A DNA stretch of 64,000 nucleotides, taken from contig QPFY01000004.1 of NCBI GenBank assembly GCA_003665825.1, forward strand, positions 558,001 to 622,000. Reading direction: 5' to 3'. Source of the DNA: Microbotryum silenes-acaulis. Lineage: Eukaryota > Basidiomycota > Microbotryomycetes > Microbotryales > Microbotryaceae. Position 1 is the stretch's first letter, and the number at the start of each line of letters is the position of its first letter. A model generated the notes under the pieces. That model did not search any database and was not told the DNA's origin. It saw only the letters and a list, made by a program, of their open reading frames with translations. Below are positions 45,324 to 57,281 of this stretch, piece by piece. A program made the translations under genes and the position numbers.

Positions 45324-45814
45324 GGCTCACCTCTCTCTCCTTCCTTCTTCTTCGTTGATGAGTACCTCTCACATGGCTCCTCCACCACTGGGCCGTAACC
45401 GACTAGCGCATCGATGCAGCACCGAGGCGGTAGGTGGTGGAAGTCGGCAGTAGTGTACCATCAGCCACCGTGAGTTCACCCCTCCCACTCGTTGCAAGTA
45501 CCACCGTCGCTGACTTGGGCCACTGCCCTCCTCTCGTCTTGACTCGGATCGTCACCAGCCTCCGATCACGCTCTTGATCGAAGAGGGGCCCACGGCAGTC
45601 CTGGTCGTCTTGCGAGGTAAAAAGTTTGGGAGAGGTTGCTGGTTGTCACTGTATCGGGTCAGTCCCGCTTGTGCCCACCTCCGAGCATGCACCGCCACCG
45701 CCACCGCAGCTCCCATCATCGGCCGGAGCCGACCTCGTACGACGGACTTGGGCTGACCTTGCTCTCACCCTCACCTTTGCATACCCGTTCATCTTCATCT
45801 ACCTTCACATCACA

Positions 45815-45905
45815 CCATCTTCACCTCCATCACCATCTTCACCTCCATCACCATCTTCACCTCCATCACCATCTTCACCTCCATCACCATCTTCACCTCC
45901 ACATC
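45815..45905 (+). repeat. 18-bp minisatellite, about five units
   Basis: Unit CATCTTCACCTCCATCAC repeated head to tail. The surrounding 45770-46170 is the same C/T/A-rich composition and looks like degenerate further copies. Confidence 0.9.
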
Positions 45906-46725
45906 CAATTCCCGTCTTCACCTTCCCCCTTCCCCATCGCCATCACGTTCGCCTCCACCTCGAATCACCTCTACCTCCACCTTGATCCCTTGCCTTCACC
46001 TCTACATCTGTTCCTCCCCATTGCACCTCCACCTTCGACGTGCCCTCATTTCATGCTGCTCTTTCTTTGACCTTGATCTTGATCGTCAACCTCCCCTTCA
46101 CCGCGCCGTCAACCTCTTGCTTACGTCATCCACCTCCACCTCCACCTTTGCCTCCACCTCGGGATTTGGCGTTACAGCGGGTTTCCTTGCGGCCATTCGG
46201 CCGTTCAAGACGTCATGACTGGTATCAATGATGAATCAACAACTTTGTCCACAAAAAGTGAGTCTTGTGCACCCCAAGTGTGACTACCTACTAGTAGTTC
46301 CGTCGGCTCGAAGGTAAAGTTGCGAGCTGCTGCTAACATGCATGGTTACCCGCTGCCAACAGCTGCTTCAACTGGCAACTTATGCGGCGGGACAGGTCAG
46401 ACTCGAGGATGGGGATGGTGGAGAGGAAGTGGGGATGTGTGGCGATTCGCTGTATTTGCTTTTTTAGTCTTTTTCTCACGTGCACGTATCAGGCCGCGTT
46501 GCACAGCGACTCCGACTGGTGTCCTCTTCTTTGTTTTCTCATTGTTTGGGTAGAACAGAGTCCGAAGATTAACCGTACTGGAATGTCGAAAATCCCGAAT
46601 TTTTTTCGTCCCTTTCCTACCTATGTAGGCACCTAGTGGTCACCCTTCGTTTTGCCTTGGGGCTTCTACTTTGTTTCTATCGCGTGAGTACCTATTTGCC
46701 TACACTCAGTGCCGCCAAACCGCAC

Positions 46726-47050
46726 CAAGTGACGTTGTCGACCTCTGCCAGTGGGTTTGCAGAGCTCCAGGTCTCGTCGACCTCCCCGTTGGAAGCGCCG
46801 CCGGTAGCGTCTATGCATGACCATAGTCAAGCTATCTGCAAATTTCATGTACAACCTATCATCCACACATCAATTCCCCTTGTACGATAATGTATACAGA
46901 CAAGAGGGAGAGGTAAGATTCTGAGCTACAGACATCGAAAAGGGGAGGGAAGGGGAGAGGGGGGAGGGGGGAGTGCGGCTCCTGCAAGGGTAGAAATGAC
47001 AGGGGTGATCGGATGAAACCACGGAGAAGTAGTACGCGTCACTTGCCATT
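46726..47050 (-). other. HK2 3' flank, source-like copy of the segment found downstream of HK1
   Basis: Shares most of its length with 36272-36574. Conservation of this non-coding flank together with the last-exon relic marks the extent of the duplicated segment. Confidence 0.75.
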
Positions 47051-50000
47051 CTACTCCCTTTGGGTTAGAACTTGAATTTGGGCCAGGACGGATGCCATCT
47101 TGTAAGGTTTGAGAGCAACCTGCGGCAGTCATATCAAGGTCGCATCAGCATCGCTTGCATTCTTCAATACAGTTGCGCATGACGCGCTTACATCATCGAA
47201 GCCGGACTCGCGAATCACTTTGACTTGCTCGGACCGAGCGTTACCGGTCACTGCGATGACCGGCTGGAGCAGCAACGAGGGAATGGATCAGCTAATGCAA
47301 CGGCTTACAGAGAGGGTGAAGGTCCCGCATGAACCTACATATCGCTTCTTGGTTTGACCAGCCGCTTCCCGCCTTCGTATTTCATGAATGGTGGTCAGGC
47401 CATCCATCACGGGCATCTCGATGTCCATGAGAATGACCGAAAAATCACCGTCCTTTTCGATGGCATCGAGCGCCTCTGCCAAGCGTGAGATGGAGGAATT
47501 GGTCAGATGTGTCAACACGCGACCACTTCGCTGATTCCTGCTCACCTTGACCATTGAAAGCCGGTGTGACCAGGAAGTTGTTAAGCTTGAGCTGACGCGT
47601 GAGCACACGAGAGTTGATGACATTATCCTGAACAAGACGCGCACAATATCGGGACTGTCAGACCAGTCCGCAACGTAACGGAGCATCCAATTCTCCAACT
47701 CACCTCGACCACGAGTACGTGAGGTGGCTGTTGCTTCCGCAGCAGCTGCTGCTGCTCCAGCTTCTTTGTGTTTGCGCTTGAGCGGAGCTCGATTTCTGCT
47801 ATGGTCGATAGGGGCGGGCTGGCACCGGATATTTTGCTTGTCGCTGGCGACGTTGCGGCGAAGCCGGGGGGTCCGGATCGTTCGGCTGGGATAGCAAAGC
47901 GGAACACGGCGCCTTGCCCCACGGCACTTTCGACCTCGATGTAGCCTTGGTGTAGCTCGACAAGCTTGCGGGATACGTACAAGCCCAACCCCGATCCACC
48001 GTATTGATCTGTCGTAGGGATAAGATGAAGCATTCGTAAGCAAACCCAGAAGCACCAGGATAAACCGTGTAGGAACCGGCTTTTACCTGATTTCGGATTG
48101 GCTTGAGCGAAGCGAGCAAAGAGTTTCTTCATGTCTTCGGGCCCCAGGCCTTTGCCCGAGTCGCGAACCCCAACCACTAGCCAGACGTGGTTGTTTGGCG
48201 TACTTTGCGCTTGGGCGGTGTCGACTCGAAGCGCGTTTGGCGGGCACGGCGGCGGAGTTGAGTAGGCATCGGTGTGTATCGTGATGACGCGGGTGCGGTT
48301 CTCGGTGGTGAACTTTACCGAGTTGGAGAGGAAGTTGATTAAGATTTGAGAGATGCGCCCCGAATCGGCGATGAGCCACTCGGCTCCGAGATCGGTGAGC
48401 GAGCGACCTTTTTCGACGCGCAGTTTGATCTGCTTCTGCGCGCATTCTACCTCGAACATCTTCAGGACCTCATGCATCTTGGCCGTGACGTCGAAGGGCG
48501 CCAGATTGATGGTGAGCAGGCCCATGTTGAGCTTTGAAACATTGAGAATGTCGTTTGCGATTCGCTGCTGGTGATTGGCGCAGAGGATGATGGACTCTAC
48601 GGCTTCCACATTCTCGAGCATCTCATCGTGTAGTTGTTCCAACACATCCTGCTCCGGCACTTCGCCTTCCTTCAGCTCGTCGATGAGCTCAATAAACTTT
48701 TCGAGCGAAGACGAAACGACTGTAGAGACCGGCGGATCAAATACGAATTAGCTAGCTGATACTTCACGCCGTCACGCGCAGCCGACCTCCTCACCCTCGG
48801 CATTTTGCCACACCGCACTCAGCGGATTGCGAAGTTCATGCGAACTCAGATCCAAGAACAGCTCGGTATTGCGTCGGTTCTCTTCAGCATCTGCGGCACG
48901 TTGCTCCACGGCTCGCAGGTGCAACTTCTCCAAGCGCTTTGAGGCGGTGATATCCGTGATGCTACCGACGAAGCCTCGTCTCAGCCCCGACTCGCTGAAG
49001 GAGCGCATCTCCCACAGAACCCAATTCTCTCGATCCTTGAACCGGAATTCGTGCGAGACCAGTTCGCGTTTGGTCATGTGTTTTGGTTTGAGCGCGATCG
49101 TCTCGTCCCAAATTTTCTCCAAGGCTGGCAGGTCGTCAGGATGGACGCAATCTCGCCACTGGGCCAGGGGCTTGTCCTGCGGAAAGCCGGATATCTCGTA
49201 CCACCTCGGATTGGCATAGTTGAGCGTCCCTTCGGCATTGACCAGGTAGATTCCGACGGGGGACAGCAGACTCAGTGTCGAGTAGCGATCCGCGAGACCA
49301 CGGTACCGCATCTCGCTCTCGACCAGAGCTCGAGTGCGCTCCTCGACGCGGCGTTCAAGTTCGTTGCGCATTTTACCAATCTGAAGTTGGACGTTGCATC
49401 GAGCGAGGAGCTCCCGTCCCTGGAACGGCTTGCTCAGGTAATCATCGGCTCCTGAAAGTAACGCCTGGACCCGGGCCTCGGAACCGGCCTGGGCGCTTAG
49501 AAAGATGACGGGGATGAGCGCCGTCGTCGGGTTGTTGCGAAGAGCTTTGAGAAGCTCGTTGCCGTCGAGCCGGGGCATCATCACGTCCGTTACAATCAGC
49601 GAGGGGGGCTTCTTGATCGCATACTCGAGTGCCTCTTGGCCGTCCGCAACTTGCACTACATTGAACGACTTCGACAACAAAGAGGCGATGTAGCGGCGGA
49701 GGTCTTGGTTGTCATCGCACAGCAGGACAGTCGAGTCCTTTAGGTTGAGGACATCGATGGGCACGGCGTTGAATAGGTCCCCATCGGAGCTGTGGGTCGA
49801 GCTCGTGCTGCTAGGCTTGGGAGCGAAATCCTTGTCGGGTATGGACGAGTCGACCTTCCAACTGGCCGCTTCCTCGATGATGGCCAACGAGGCGTGTGCA
49901 CGAGGGGGCAACGTGAGCGTTTCGCCGCTCTCGAGAATCTGCGACGATGGCAGGTGGGCAGAGCCTCGCGGGAAGACAACGGTGAAAGTGGATCCCTCGC

Positions 50001-53000
50001 CGAACTTGGACGCCACGGACAGGTTGCCTCCGAGCGCTTTGACGAGCTCGAGGGTCAGCGCGAGGCCGATCCCGGTCCCCTCGCGCGAGCGACTGGTTCC
50101 CTCGACGCGGTGAAACCGCTCAAAGATGCGGTCCAGCTCGGTGTCTGCGATGCCGCAGCCTGTGTCGATGATCTCGACCTTGGCCGACTGGGCCGTGAAC
50201 GAGACGCGAGTCTCGATTGAGCCCGAGAGCGTGTACTTGAACGCGTTGCCTAGCAGGTTGAATATGACCTTTTCGTACAGCTCGCCCGAAAGATAGACAG
50301 GGGAGGCCTCTTTGAAGGGGTCGGCCGGACAGTTGACGATGAGTTGCACGCCACCTCTCTCGATCGCGGAACGGAAAAGCGAGGCGAGATCGGCCGTGAC
50401 CGCTGCCAAGTTCATGGGTCGGAACGACACTTCCATGCGACCTCCTTCGAGGCGAGAAAAGTCGAGCAGGCTATTGACCATGTTCAGCAGCCGATTGGAG
50501 TGACGCTGCACAGTTTGTAGTTGCTCCCTGTCCTCGGGGCTTAGCCCGCTCTTGTTCGAGAGAACGTCCTCGAGCGGACCAAGAATAAGCGTCAATGGCG
50601 TCCTCAGCTCGTGACTGACGCTGCTGAAGAACGTCGTCTTGGCGCGGTCCAGCTGCACGAGCTCTTCGTTCCGCTGCGCATCGTTCTCTGCCATCGATAC
50701 TGCAAGAAGTCCGTTCGACAAGTGGCGCGCAAGCAAGCTCAAGAAGGTCGCGAAAACCTCGTTCCAAGGTCGTCGCGGATTGATCCCCAACTGTGAAGGT
50801 GTAGCATTGCGAACGCGTCAGTTGTACGATGCGAGAGAGGAAGCGTGCAAAGCCTCGAGCACATTAGGCTTACGACGAGCACAGCTCTCGGTGCGCTGGA
50901 AGTGTCATTACCGCTTTGCGTGACGATCGGGATCACCACAGCGTGCTTCAACGGCGTCGGCCAGCCCCGCTGCGCGAAACCCGTGGCTCGACCACCAAGG
51001 TCGTTGATGAAGACGGGCTTGCGACGTTGGCACGCTTCCAGGAATGGCCAAACGTCTGTCCCGCTCTCGATCGAGTTGCTCTCGGTGTTGTTGATCGACG
51101 ATTGCGAAGCCGTCGAGGTGGTCTCCTCCGACTCGGACTCCGTCCGCATCGAGGCTTGTGTCGGATCGATCTGCAAGTTGACTTCTGGAGGCGCCGACTT
51201 ATGGCCATCTGGCACGCCGATGGTCCCTTGTAACGTCAGCTTGAGGTGTATGAATTGCTGCCGGCTCGACGACATTCCTGTCCCGTTGCTCTTGCTACGA
51301 CTCCCACGGCTTGATTGGGCCCCATCGGTTGACGAGCCGGCGAGGCGTTGACCATGGGTAGGGTTGACTTGGTCGACTGTGTACATGAGTGCGAACGGTA
51401 AGTCGTACTCGTTCAGCGCGAGGACTTGCAAGGTCTTGGCACAAAATTCTTCCGTTGCTCGGGCGAGTTGTGTCACTTGGGTGAGATCTCTCAGAGTTGC
51501 GAGTCGACGCTCCGCAATGACGCGGGCTGTCGTCTCGAACGACGTGTTCTCGTACCCCACGACTGAGCCCGATACGTCACGAATGGGTAGGAAGCTCCAG
51601 CAGTGGTACGTTTCCTCAAGAGTGCCATTCCGGAGCATTGGCAAATGGCTAAAGGCGTCACGTGTCGCAGATTGGGACCGTCAATACTTGAGCGGATCGC
51701 TGGGGATCGCGTCAAGGTGTTGCCGGAACTCACTGATCATAATATGCCACCGTCTCACCCTGCATGACCTTGGCCGCAAGTGGGCCGAGTGTGTCCCAAA
51801 TTTCACTCCCTGAATGAAAATACCCAGGGGTCGTTGTGAGTATGCGTCCACTGCGCAAGTCCGCGATACTGATCACTCACATCCTTCGGCTCCGGAAAGA
51901 CCGAGTAGACGCGGATGCCTTGACCCAAGCAGCCGGGCATACTCGTCATTGTAGATGAGAACACTGTCCTCCCCCCACCACAACGCGGCTCGGAATGGAC
52001 TCGAGAGCGTAAGCATGACCTGCATGTACGACACAGAGCACGTTACGGCAGTGAAGCGTCAGCTGGATCGCCAGATCGTGTCTGCTGCGGGGGTCACTAT
52101 TTACCAAGGTTCTGAGCTCTTGGCTCCAGCTCCCTAGCGCTCCAATGGTCGTCTTCTCCCATGAATAGGCTGCGATCAATCGACCACAAGGCGTTTGCGA
52201 GATGACGCCAATGAATGTGGCCAGACCCGCAGATTGGGAGAGGGGCGACTTGCAAAGACCTCCGACCTCGATGCGAGGTGTTCTGGGATCGAATTCCAGA
52301 GCTTGGTCTTCCAGCTCTTCTTCCGGTTCGTCCTCGTCGCCGTTGTCGTCGTTCACGCTTCCGGTGCGAGTTCGATCCCTCAGCCTGTCAAGCTCTCGGT
52401 CGGACTCATCCTCATCGTGCATCAACAGCGGTCCATCGGGCTCATAATGCGGATGGGCGATGCTCTGGTGTTCACTATCCGAAGTCGTGTGCGCTCTCGA
52501 GACGCCGGATGACTGAGATTCTTCGTGGACGGGCTCCACAGCGTCCGTTGACAGTCCAACGTCGCGAGAGCTTCTTTTGACGGTGCTGGTCCGCTTTCGC
52601 TTCGATCTCGTCTCTGACACGAACATATGGGCGTTGATGTTCTGCACGCGTGGATCAAGCAGTTCTTGACCTGATGCGTCGTTGTACAGCGAGCTCTTTG
52701 AAGCGCTGTGATCGTCCAAAGGGGGCTCAGGCAGACGATCGCTTGGGAGCGGGCTTGCTATAATTGGAGACACGCAGTCTGGCGTAGTGTCCTCCAATGC
52801 CGACGGTGTCGGAGAGGCACTGCTAGGTGTCACATTGGACGAGCCTTGACCGGGTCGTGCGGTTGTGGTGGACGATATTGTAGACAAGAAGCTGACGGTG
52901 GTGTCGCGTGAGAGCAAAGGTGGTCGACTCGGATGCTTCGGCGCATCGGGCGGTGGTGGTCTCGTGGTCTCCGCTGCCGGAGCGACGGGCGTTGCACTTG

Positions 53001-54375
53001 AAAAAAAGCTCCCCGCGCGGTGAGTAGGGCCGGTGGACGCGGGCGTAGACGCTGCGGACCCTGGTGTGGACTCGGGCGCGGATCGAAAGATATTGGAGGC
53101 CAGTGTCGTGAAGACGATGACGTCGTGCTCGGGGACGTAGTTTGCAACAATGTGCAGGATGGGCTCCCCATCGTCGTGGGTGGAAGATCCGGACGCTGTG
53201 GACCCAAGCGTGTAGATATTACCACTGCCACTTGAACTCGCGATACTGACGATCGAGCCTTTTCGCCCTGGCAGGCTCGACAGGAGGGGGGAGATGCCAT
53301 CTTCTCTAGAGGAGCGCGGTGACAATTTGGGCCGGGTGTCGAACTGCATCTTGGAGCGGGTCCTTCGAGATCGGTGGTGAATAGAGTGCGGAGGGAACCG
53401 AGGCGAGATCGTGATAGTGTGGTCGGTTGAGGAAGAGGTCGAGGCATGTGAGAACGACAGTACCTCGACGAGCAAGGCGAGCAGCCCCTGCAGATCCTGT
53501 CTCCCTAGGATCGACAGCAGGTTCAGAGTATCCTCATCCTTGTTCGAAGTTTGGGACGCCTGCGTCGCCATCATTTCCGTCCACCGCGTGTTCGACCATT
53601 CTGGGGTAAGCAACTCGCCTAGCCCTAGCCCTTTGCCCTCGTCGGCCCGATCACGCGTCGTCTGCGCATTGCACTTGGCAGCCCATTGATCCGAAGCCGC
53701 GAAGGATGGCTCTTCGACGAACGTAGATGGGATCGTACGTCGTTGCGGGAAGCCACCGGCGCGCACGGCAGCTTCATCCTTGGCTACTTGCCGCTCGTGC
53801 TGCTCATGCATGGCGGCCACGGCACCCTCGGCTGTCCGACTCGGATCGTGGGCCAGCTGCTTGCCCCCTTCGAGATAACGGGATGCGGTGCGAGATGCGC
53901 TGGTTGCGCTGGACGTGGTCGATCCGGCATAGCCACCGGAATGACCGTGATTAAGCACTCGATTGGATCCTCTAAAGGCCGACGCGAGCACTCGGTCGCT
54001 TGCGGTCGCGCCAGCATGGTTGGAGGGTGTCGCTGGCCTCGACGGTACGCTCAGACTGGAAGAGAAGCTAGACGGGTCGCTGGCAACGTCTTGAGACGAC
54101 GCTTGGTTGGCATGCGCTGCTGGTTCGGTCGGCAGATTCGTCGATGAGCTCGCGCCTGCACTCGTACTCGCACTGTCATTCGCACCCGCGGTCGCGCCAG
54201 CATTCGGGCTCGCTTGGTTCGACATGGGACTCTGGACGGCTCCATACTGGCGTTCTGCTGTGGATCCCAGTATCTGACGCGTGATGAGTGCATCGTACAG
54301 CGGCGTGGCCGGGAAGGCGCACGTCGGTTGCGGATACGAGCCCAGGAACGAGGCGAGCGAGGTCGGCAGCCCCAT
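47051..54375 (-). CDS. Dual hybrid histidine kinase HK2 (two kinase and two receiver modules)
   Basis: Eleven coding exons on the minus strand: 52105-54375, 51881-52019, 51734-51809, 50874-51648, 48795-50790, 48087-48719, 47704-48008, 47546-47627, 47339-47475, 47192-47263, 47051-47119; total 6555 nt, 2184 aa. A disordered Ser/Thr-rich N-terminus (about 700 aa) precedes a PAS-like sensor (AYSWEKTTIGALGSW, ALWWGEDSVLIYNDEYA). Then come HisKA 1 (SSVSHELRTPL, about 1140), HATPase 1 (IDTGCGIADTEL, GTGIGLALT), receiver 1 (LLCDDN, VTDVMMPRLDG, DDYLSKPFQ), PAS (SPVGIYLVNAEGTLNYANPRW), HisKA 2 (DLSSHELRNPL, about 1735), HATPase 2 (VRDSGKGLGPEDM, GGSGLGL) and receiver 2 (VVEDNVINS, ILMDIEMPVMDG, ALKPYK). 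Motif residues are intact in both modules. The start ATG 54375 sits in CCGCCATGG, after an apparent leader intron (GTGTGA...GCTCAG); an in-frame ATG upstream (54417) exists if that intron is retained. The first 33 codons lie in the 289-bp inverted repeat. Confidence 0.9.
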
Positions 54376-54566
54376 GGCGGAGAAGTCCGCGCGCCGGCCC
54401 TCCTGAGCGTGTAACATCACAAGTGCTGGTCAGTAAGGGCACACTCACACGTTCAGCTTGGCTTCCTGCTCACGATAGACGCTCTTGTGCGGCGATGTGC
54501 GGTCAAGCTGGCACCGAGAGGTAGTCTGTAGGTGGTGTAGAACGCCGGGCCTGGAACGTTCCGTTC
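54278..54566 (-). repeat. 289-bp perfect inverted repeat, right copy (functional HK2 5' end)
   Basis: Minus-strand reading equals 43888-44176 base for base as far as I can compare by eye. Sequence diverges at both edges: CACGCG-TCAG here versus CACGCG-CAAT on the left, and CTGG-GAACGG here versus CGC-GAACGG on the left. Confidence 0.95.
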
Positions 54567-55263
54567 CCAGTCGTCGCCTGCCGAAGCGGAAATCTCGATC
54601 CCGTCCGATCGCCGGAGAGGCGAGAGGCCCGGCCAGGCGTCAGGCGGCGTACGGTATGTTTGGCCAGTGGTTAGTACCGACGGCCGACGCCCAGTTGCTG
54701 TAGGTACCCTGTGGGTACTGAGCCTCATACCGTGTATAATAAAATATAAATAATTCACACTCACTTCTACACCGTCTGGTGGACAGAGAAGGAAGGCAAC
54801 ATCTCAGACGATAAACTGAAACAGCCGGACTCCTCCCTGCCACTCGAGCTCAGCCAGGATCTCGAACGCGGAAAATTGCCTTCGTCGTGGAACGAGCACT
54901 ACAGCGAAATCGGGCAGATGGAGCACAGCACCTACCAAAAATTGGTCTACCACCTGTGTGCTTACCTTTGTAAGTTCAACATCTCAGAAGGGGCCTAGCT
55001 CGAGGTTGATCATCGACCGCCGATTACCGGAACTATGTACCAAACTTTCACGGCACGTGACGCGGGGCTCCGTTGTGTCGTCATCGGCATTTGCAGGTCG
55101 CGGGCCCTCGCTTCGAAGGGTCAAGCTGGGCCACGGCCCACGGCGCTAGACGGCGCTCGAGACAGGGAGGCAAGTCCGACACCCGTGACGTCGCGTGAAG
55201 CTTGCTCGCACTCCTGCCTCCATCCATCGCCTCACCGACCTCGATTTTACCTTATTCCTCAAC
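54567..55263. other. Segment upstream of HK2 with exon-like fragments on both strands
   Basis: Minus strand 54640-54717: an exon-like end (YPQGTYSNWASAVGTNHWPN... then stop) after a consensus acceptor. Plus strand 54781-54974: 65 open codons (EKEGNISDDKLKQPDSSLPL... STYQKLVYHLCAYL) ending exactly at GTAAGT, with a possible last exon 55097-55149 (LCRGPSLRRVKLGHG, stop). Neither is recognised and neither has a visible start. 54720-54760 is very AT-rich. Confidence 0.35.
54781..55149 (+). CDS. Orphan exon pair of unknown gene (partial or remnant)
   Basis: Exon-like block 54781 to about 54976 codes a charged, non-repetitive stretch without stops and finishes at a consensus GTAAGT donor. An acceptor TTTGCAG at 55096 joins in phase to 55097-55149, which ends in TAG. 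No upstream exon or start could be found before the 289-bp repeat, so it may be the 3' remainder of a gene broken by the rearrangement. No domain recognised. Confidence 0.3.
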
Positions 55264-57281
55264 ATGTGGTCATCGACATTGGCCAGCCCGTTCCACGCAT
55301 CGTATGCGCTCACGCCTTCGCTGACCTCCTTCGCCTCTGCGGTGCCGCGCACGCTTAGTCCGTCCGTGCTGAAGGCCTGGTACTTGTCCTCTTCGACCGA
55401 TCCGATGCACCCGGCGCTGTGGTTCTGCACCGCCACGAGCTTGATCGTGTGGATCCTCGGTGAAGTCACTGGTCAGTTGACGTCTTCCTCGTCGGCTCTG
55501 TAGTCGGCATGCGGGCAGTGGCCAGGATCCCGTTGTTCCGATCTGCAACTTGAAGGGAGAGCACCTCCCTCGACGTCACCTCTCGGCCAGGGTTACCGAA
55601 GCGGCGGATCTCTTGCATAGGAGCCAGCACTTGTGACCTTCAACATGTGACTCGATCAACACTCTTTTATCGTTCGGGGGGATCTAAATCTGCCGAGCCA
55701 GTTCAATCCTGTATCGATTGCTAGCACGCCCGTGAAAGCTTCTGGACCGACATGCCCGATTTTCACGGTCAATTTGAAGTTCCGCGGCTGCTCAGGACAA
55801 GGTGTGCTGACACGCGGACTATTTCTTCCTTCGTTCCTATCAGGCAATGTCTCGCAGGTCGATCGGTACGTGCTTGGACCGGTGTCCTCCTGGATCGACA
55901 GTGCCTCGCCGGCAGGTTGCTCACCTTTTACTGGCTCACCTGTACTCTTCACCGTTTCCAGGCTCTGGACGTTCCTTCCCGTTATTTACTCGGCCCATTT
56001 CACCTTGTGGCCCTACTTTACAGGTGCTGCCGGAGGCGTAATTTCGGACCGCATGCTTTTGGTGCTCATCTTGCAGCTCGTTTGGTCCGCTCGCCTCACG
56101 ACCAACACCTACCGTCGAGGATTTTTCAACCCGTCAGTGCCGCATCACAGCCGCCAAAGGTGGAATCTTGAGCTGACACAAGACAGTCCGGTATTTTTCT
56201 CTTACTCGCTGTCGTTTTCGCAGGAAGAGCGAAGACTATCGCTGGGAAGTCGTCCGAGCCAAGATCCCCAACTGGGCGTTCAAGATCCTCAACTTGACCT
56301 TCATTGCGTTCATGCAAAATTGGTTGCTGCTTGCCGCCGAGTTGCCCCAGTACTTACTCCTGACCCTGCATCTGTCGGGCAACAAGACGCCGGCCCTTGG
56401 TCTCGTCGACTACGCCCTTTCGGCGGTCTTTGTAGCGGTTCTGGCGATCGAGATGTTGGCCGACAACGAGCAGCAGAGGTACCAGGCGCTCAAGGCTCGA
56501 GCCAAGGGCAAGGACGTTAGTCAGCGTACCCAGAAAGAAGCCGCCGCGATCGAGCGTGGATTCGTCACAGGAGGCTTGTGGAGCTACTCTCGTCATCCTG
56601 TACGTCCTCAGATGAAATCTGCGCCCGCTTCTCGTTTTGTCTGTGGGAGGGGCTAGCTCATGTTCGGAACCCGAATCTGTATTTCGCACAGAATTTTGCG
56701 TGCGAGCAAGCGACGTGGTATGTCTTGTACGCTTTCACGATCCTGCCATTCGTGTCGGCTTCGAGCTACGGTTCGATCCTCGCCTCTTCCAACTTGACCG
56801 AGCTCAAGAATTACGGCTCCAAGCTCGCGTCGCACATCCCTTATTCCAAGGACCATCTCTTATCGCACGTCGAAAAGCTGCGCGTGACAAACGTGCTTGA
56901 CGAGGCCAGGCGACGCTACAAGACCGTCTACGGTCTCGAAGGAATATACTGGAACTATGCGATCTGGTCCCCTCTGTTGATGAGCTTGCTCTTTTTCAAC
57001 TCGACACTTCTGACCGAGGCGATTTCGGCTGAAAAGTACCCGTCAGTCCCATCTTTGCTGCTCGTCCTACCTAAACTTCCGATCAGCTCACCCCGGCGAG
57101 AGGGCGCCTCCCTTTGAATCATACTAGGCTTTACAAGCAGTACCAGCGCCGAGTTTCCATGTTCTGCCCCCCTTTGACGACGTTCAAAGGACTCGGCCTA
57201 TTCGTGCTCGGCAAAAAGTCCAAGGTTGAGAAGGATGTCTTTGGTATCGGGTCCTCGGGCGGCAAGGTCAAGAAGCTTTGA
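55264..57281 (+). CDS. DUF1295 (steroid 5-alpha-reductase-like) multi-pass membrane protein
   Basis: Six exons: 55264-55471, 55844-55865, 55962-56132, 56224-56599, 56692-57041, 57128-57281; total 1281 nt, 426 aa. Hydrophobic helices alternate with family landmarks: GNVSQVDRLWTFLPVIYSAHF, LVWSARLTTNTYRRGFF, SEDYRWEVVRAKIPNW, a NEQQRYQALKA helix, GGLWSYSRHPNFACEQATWY (the SRHPN motif typical of the superfamily), and a C-terminal KYPLYKQYQRRVSMFCP. The fold is that of membrane reductases and methyltransferases; DUF1295 members are suspected lipid or sterol-type reductases, with substrate unknown here. Exon 2 is only 22 nt, and its inclusion is required for the frame and for the conserved VDRLW junction. 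Confidence 0.88.

Larger units (their letters stand above)
44847..46725. other. Intergenic region with TATA box, poly-C tract and minisatellite
   Basis: No gene supported. A TATAAAAG box at 45291-45298 is followed directly by about 23 C and a C/T-rich leader-like stretch ending at ATG 45357. That ATG opens a 32-codon ORF (MSTSHMAPPPLG...) of unknown meaning. The rest is C/T-rich low complexity. Confidence 0.5.

Noticed and set aside
54485..54703. Plus-strand ORF ending ...QWLVPTADAQLL before a GTAGGT site
   Set aside because: Overlaps the HK2 leader in antisense and cannot be joined in phase to the downstream exon-like block.
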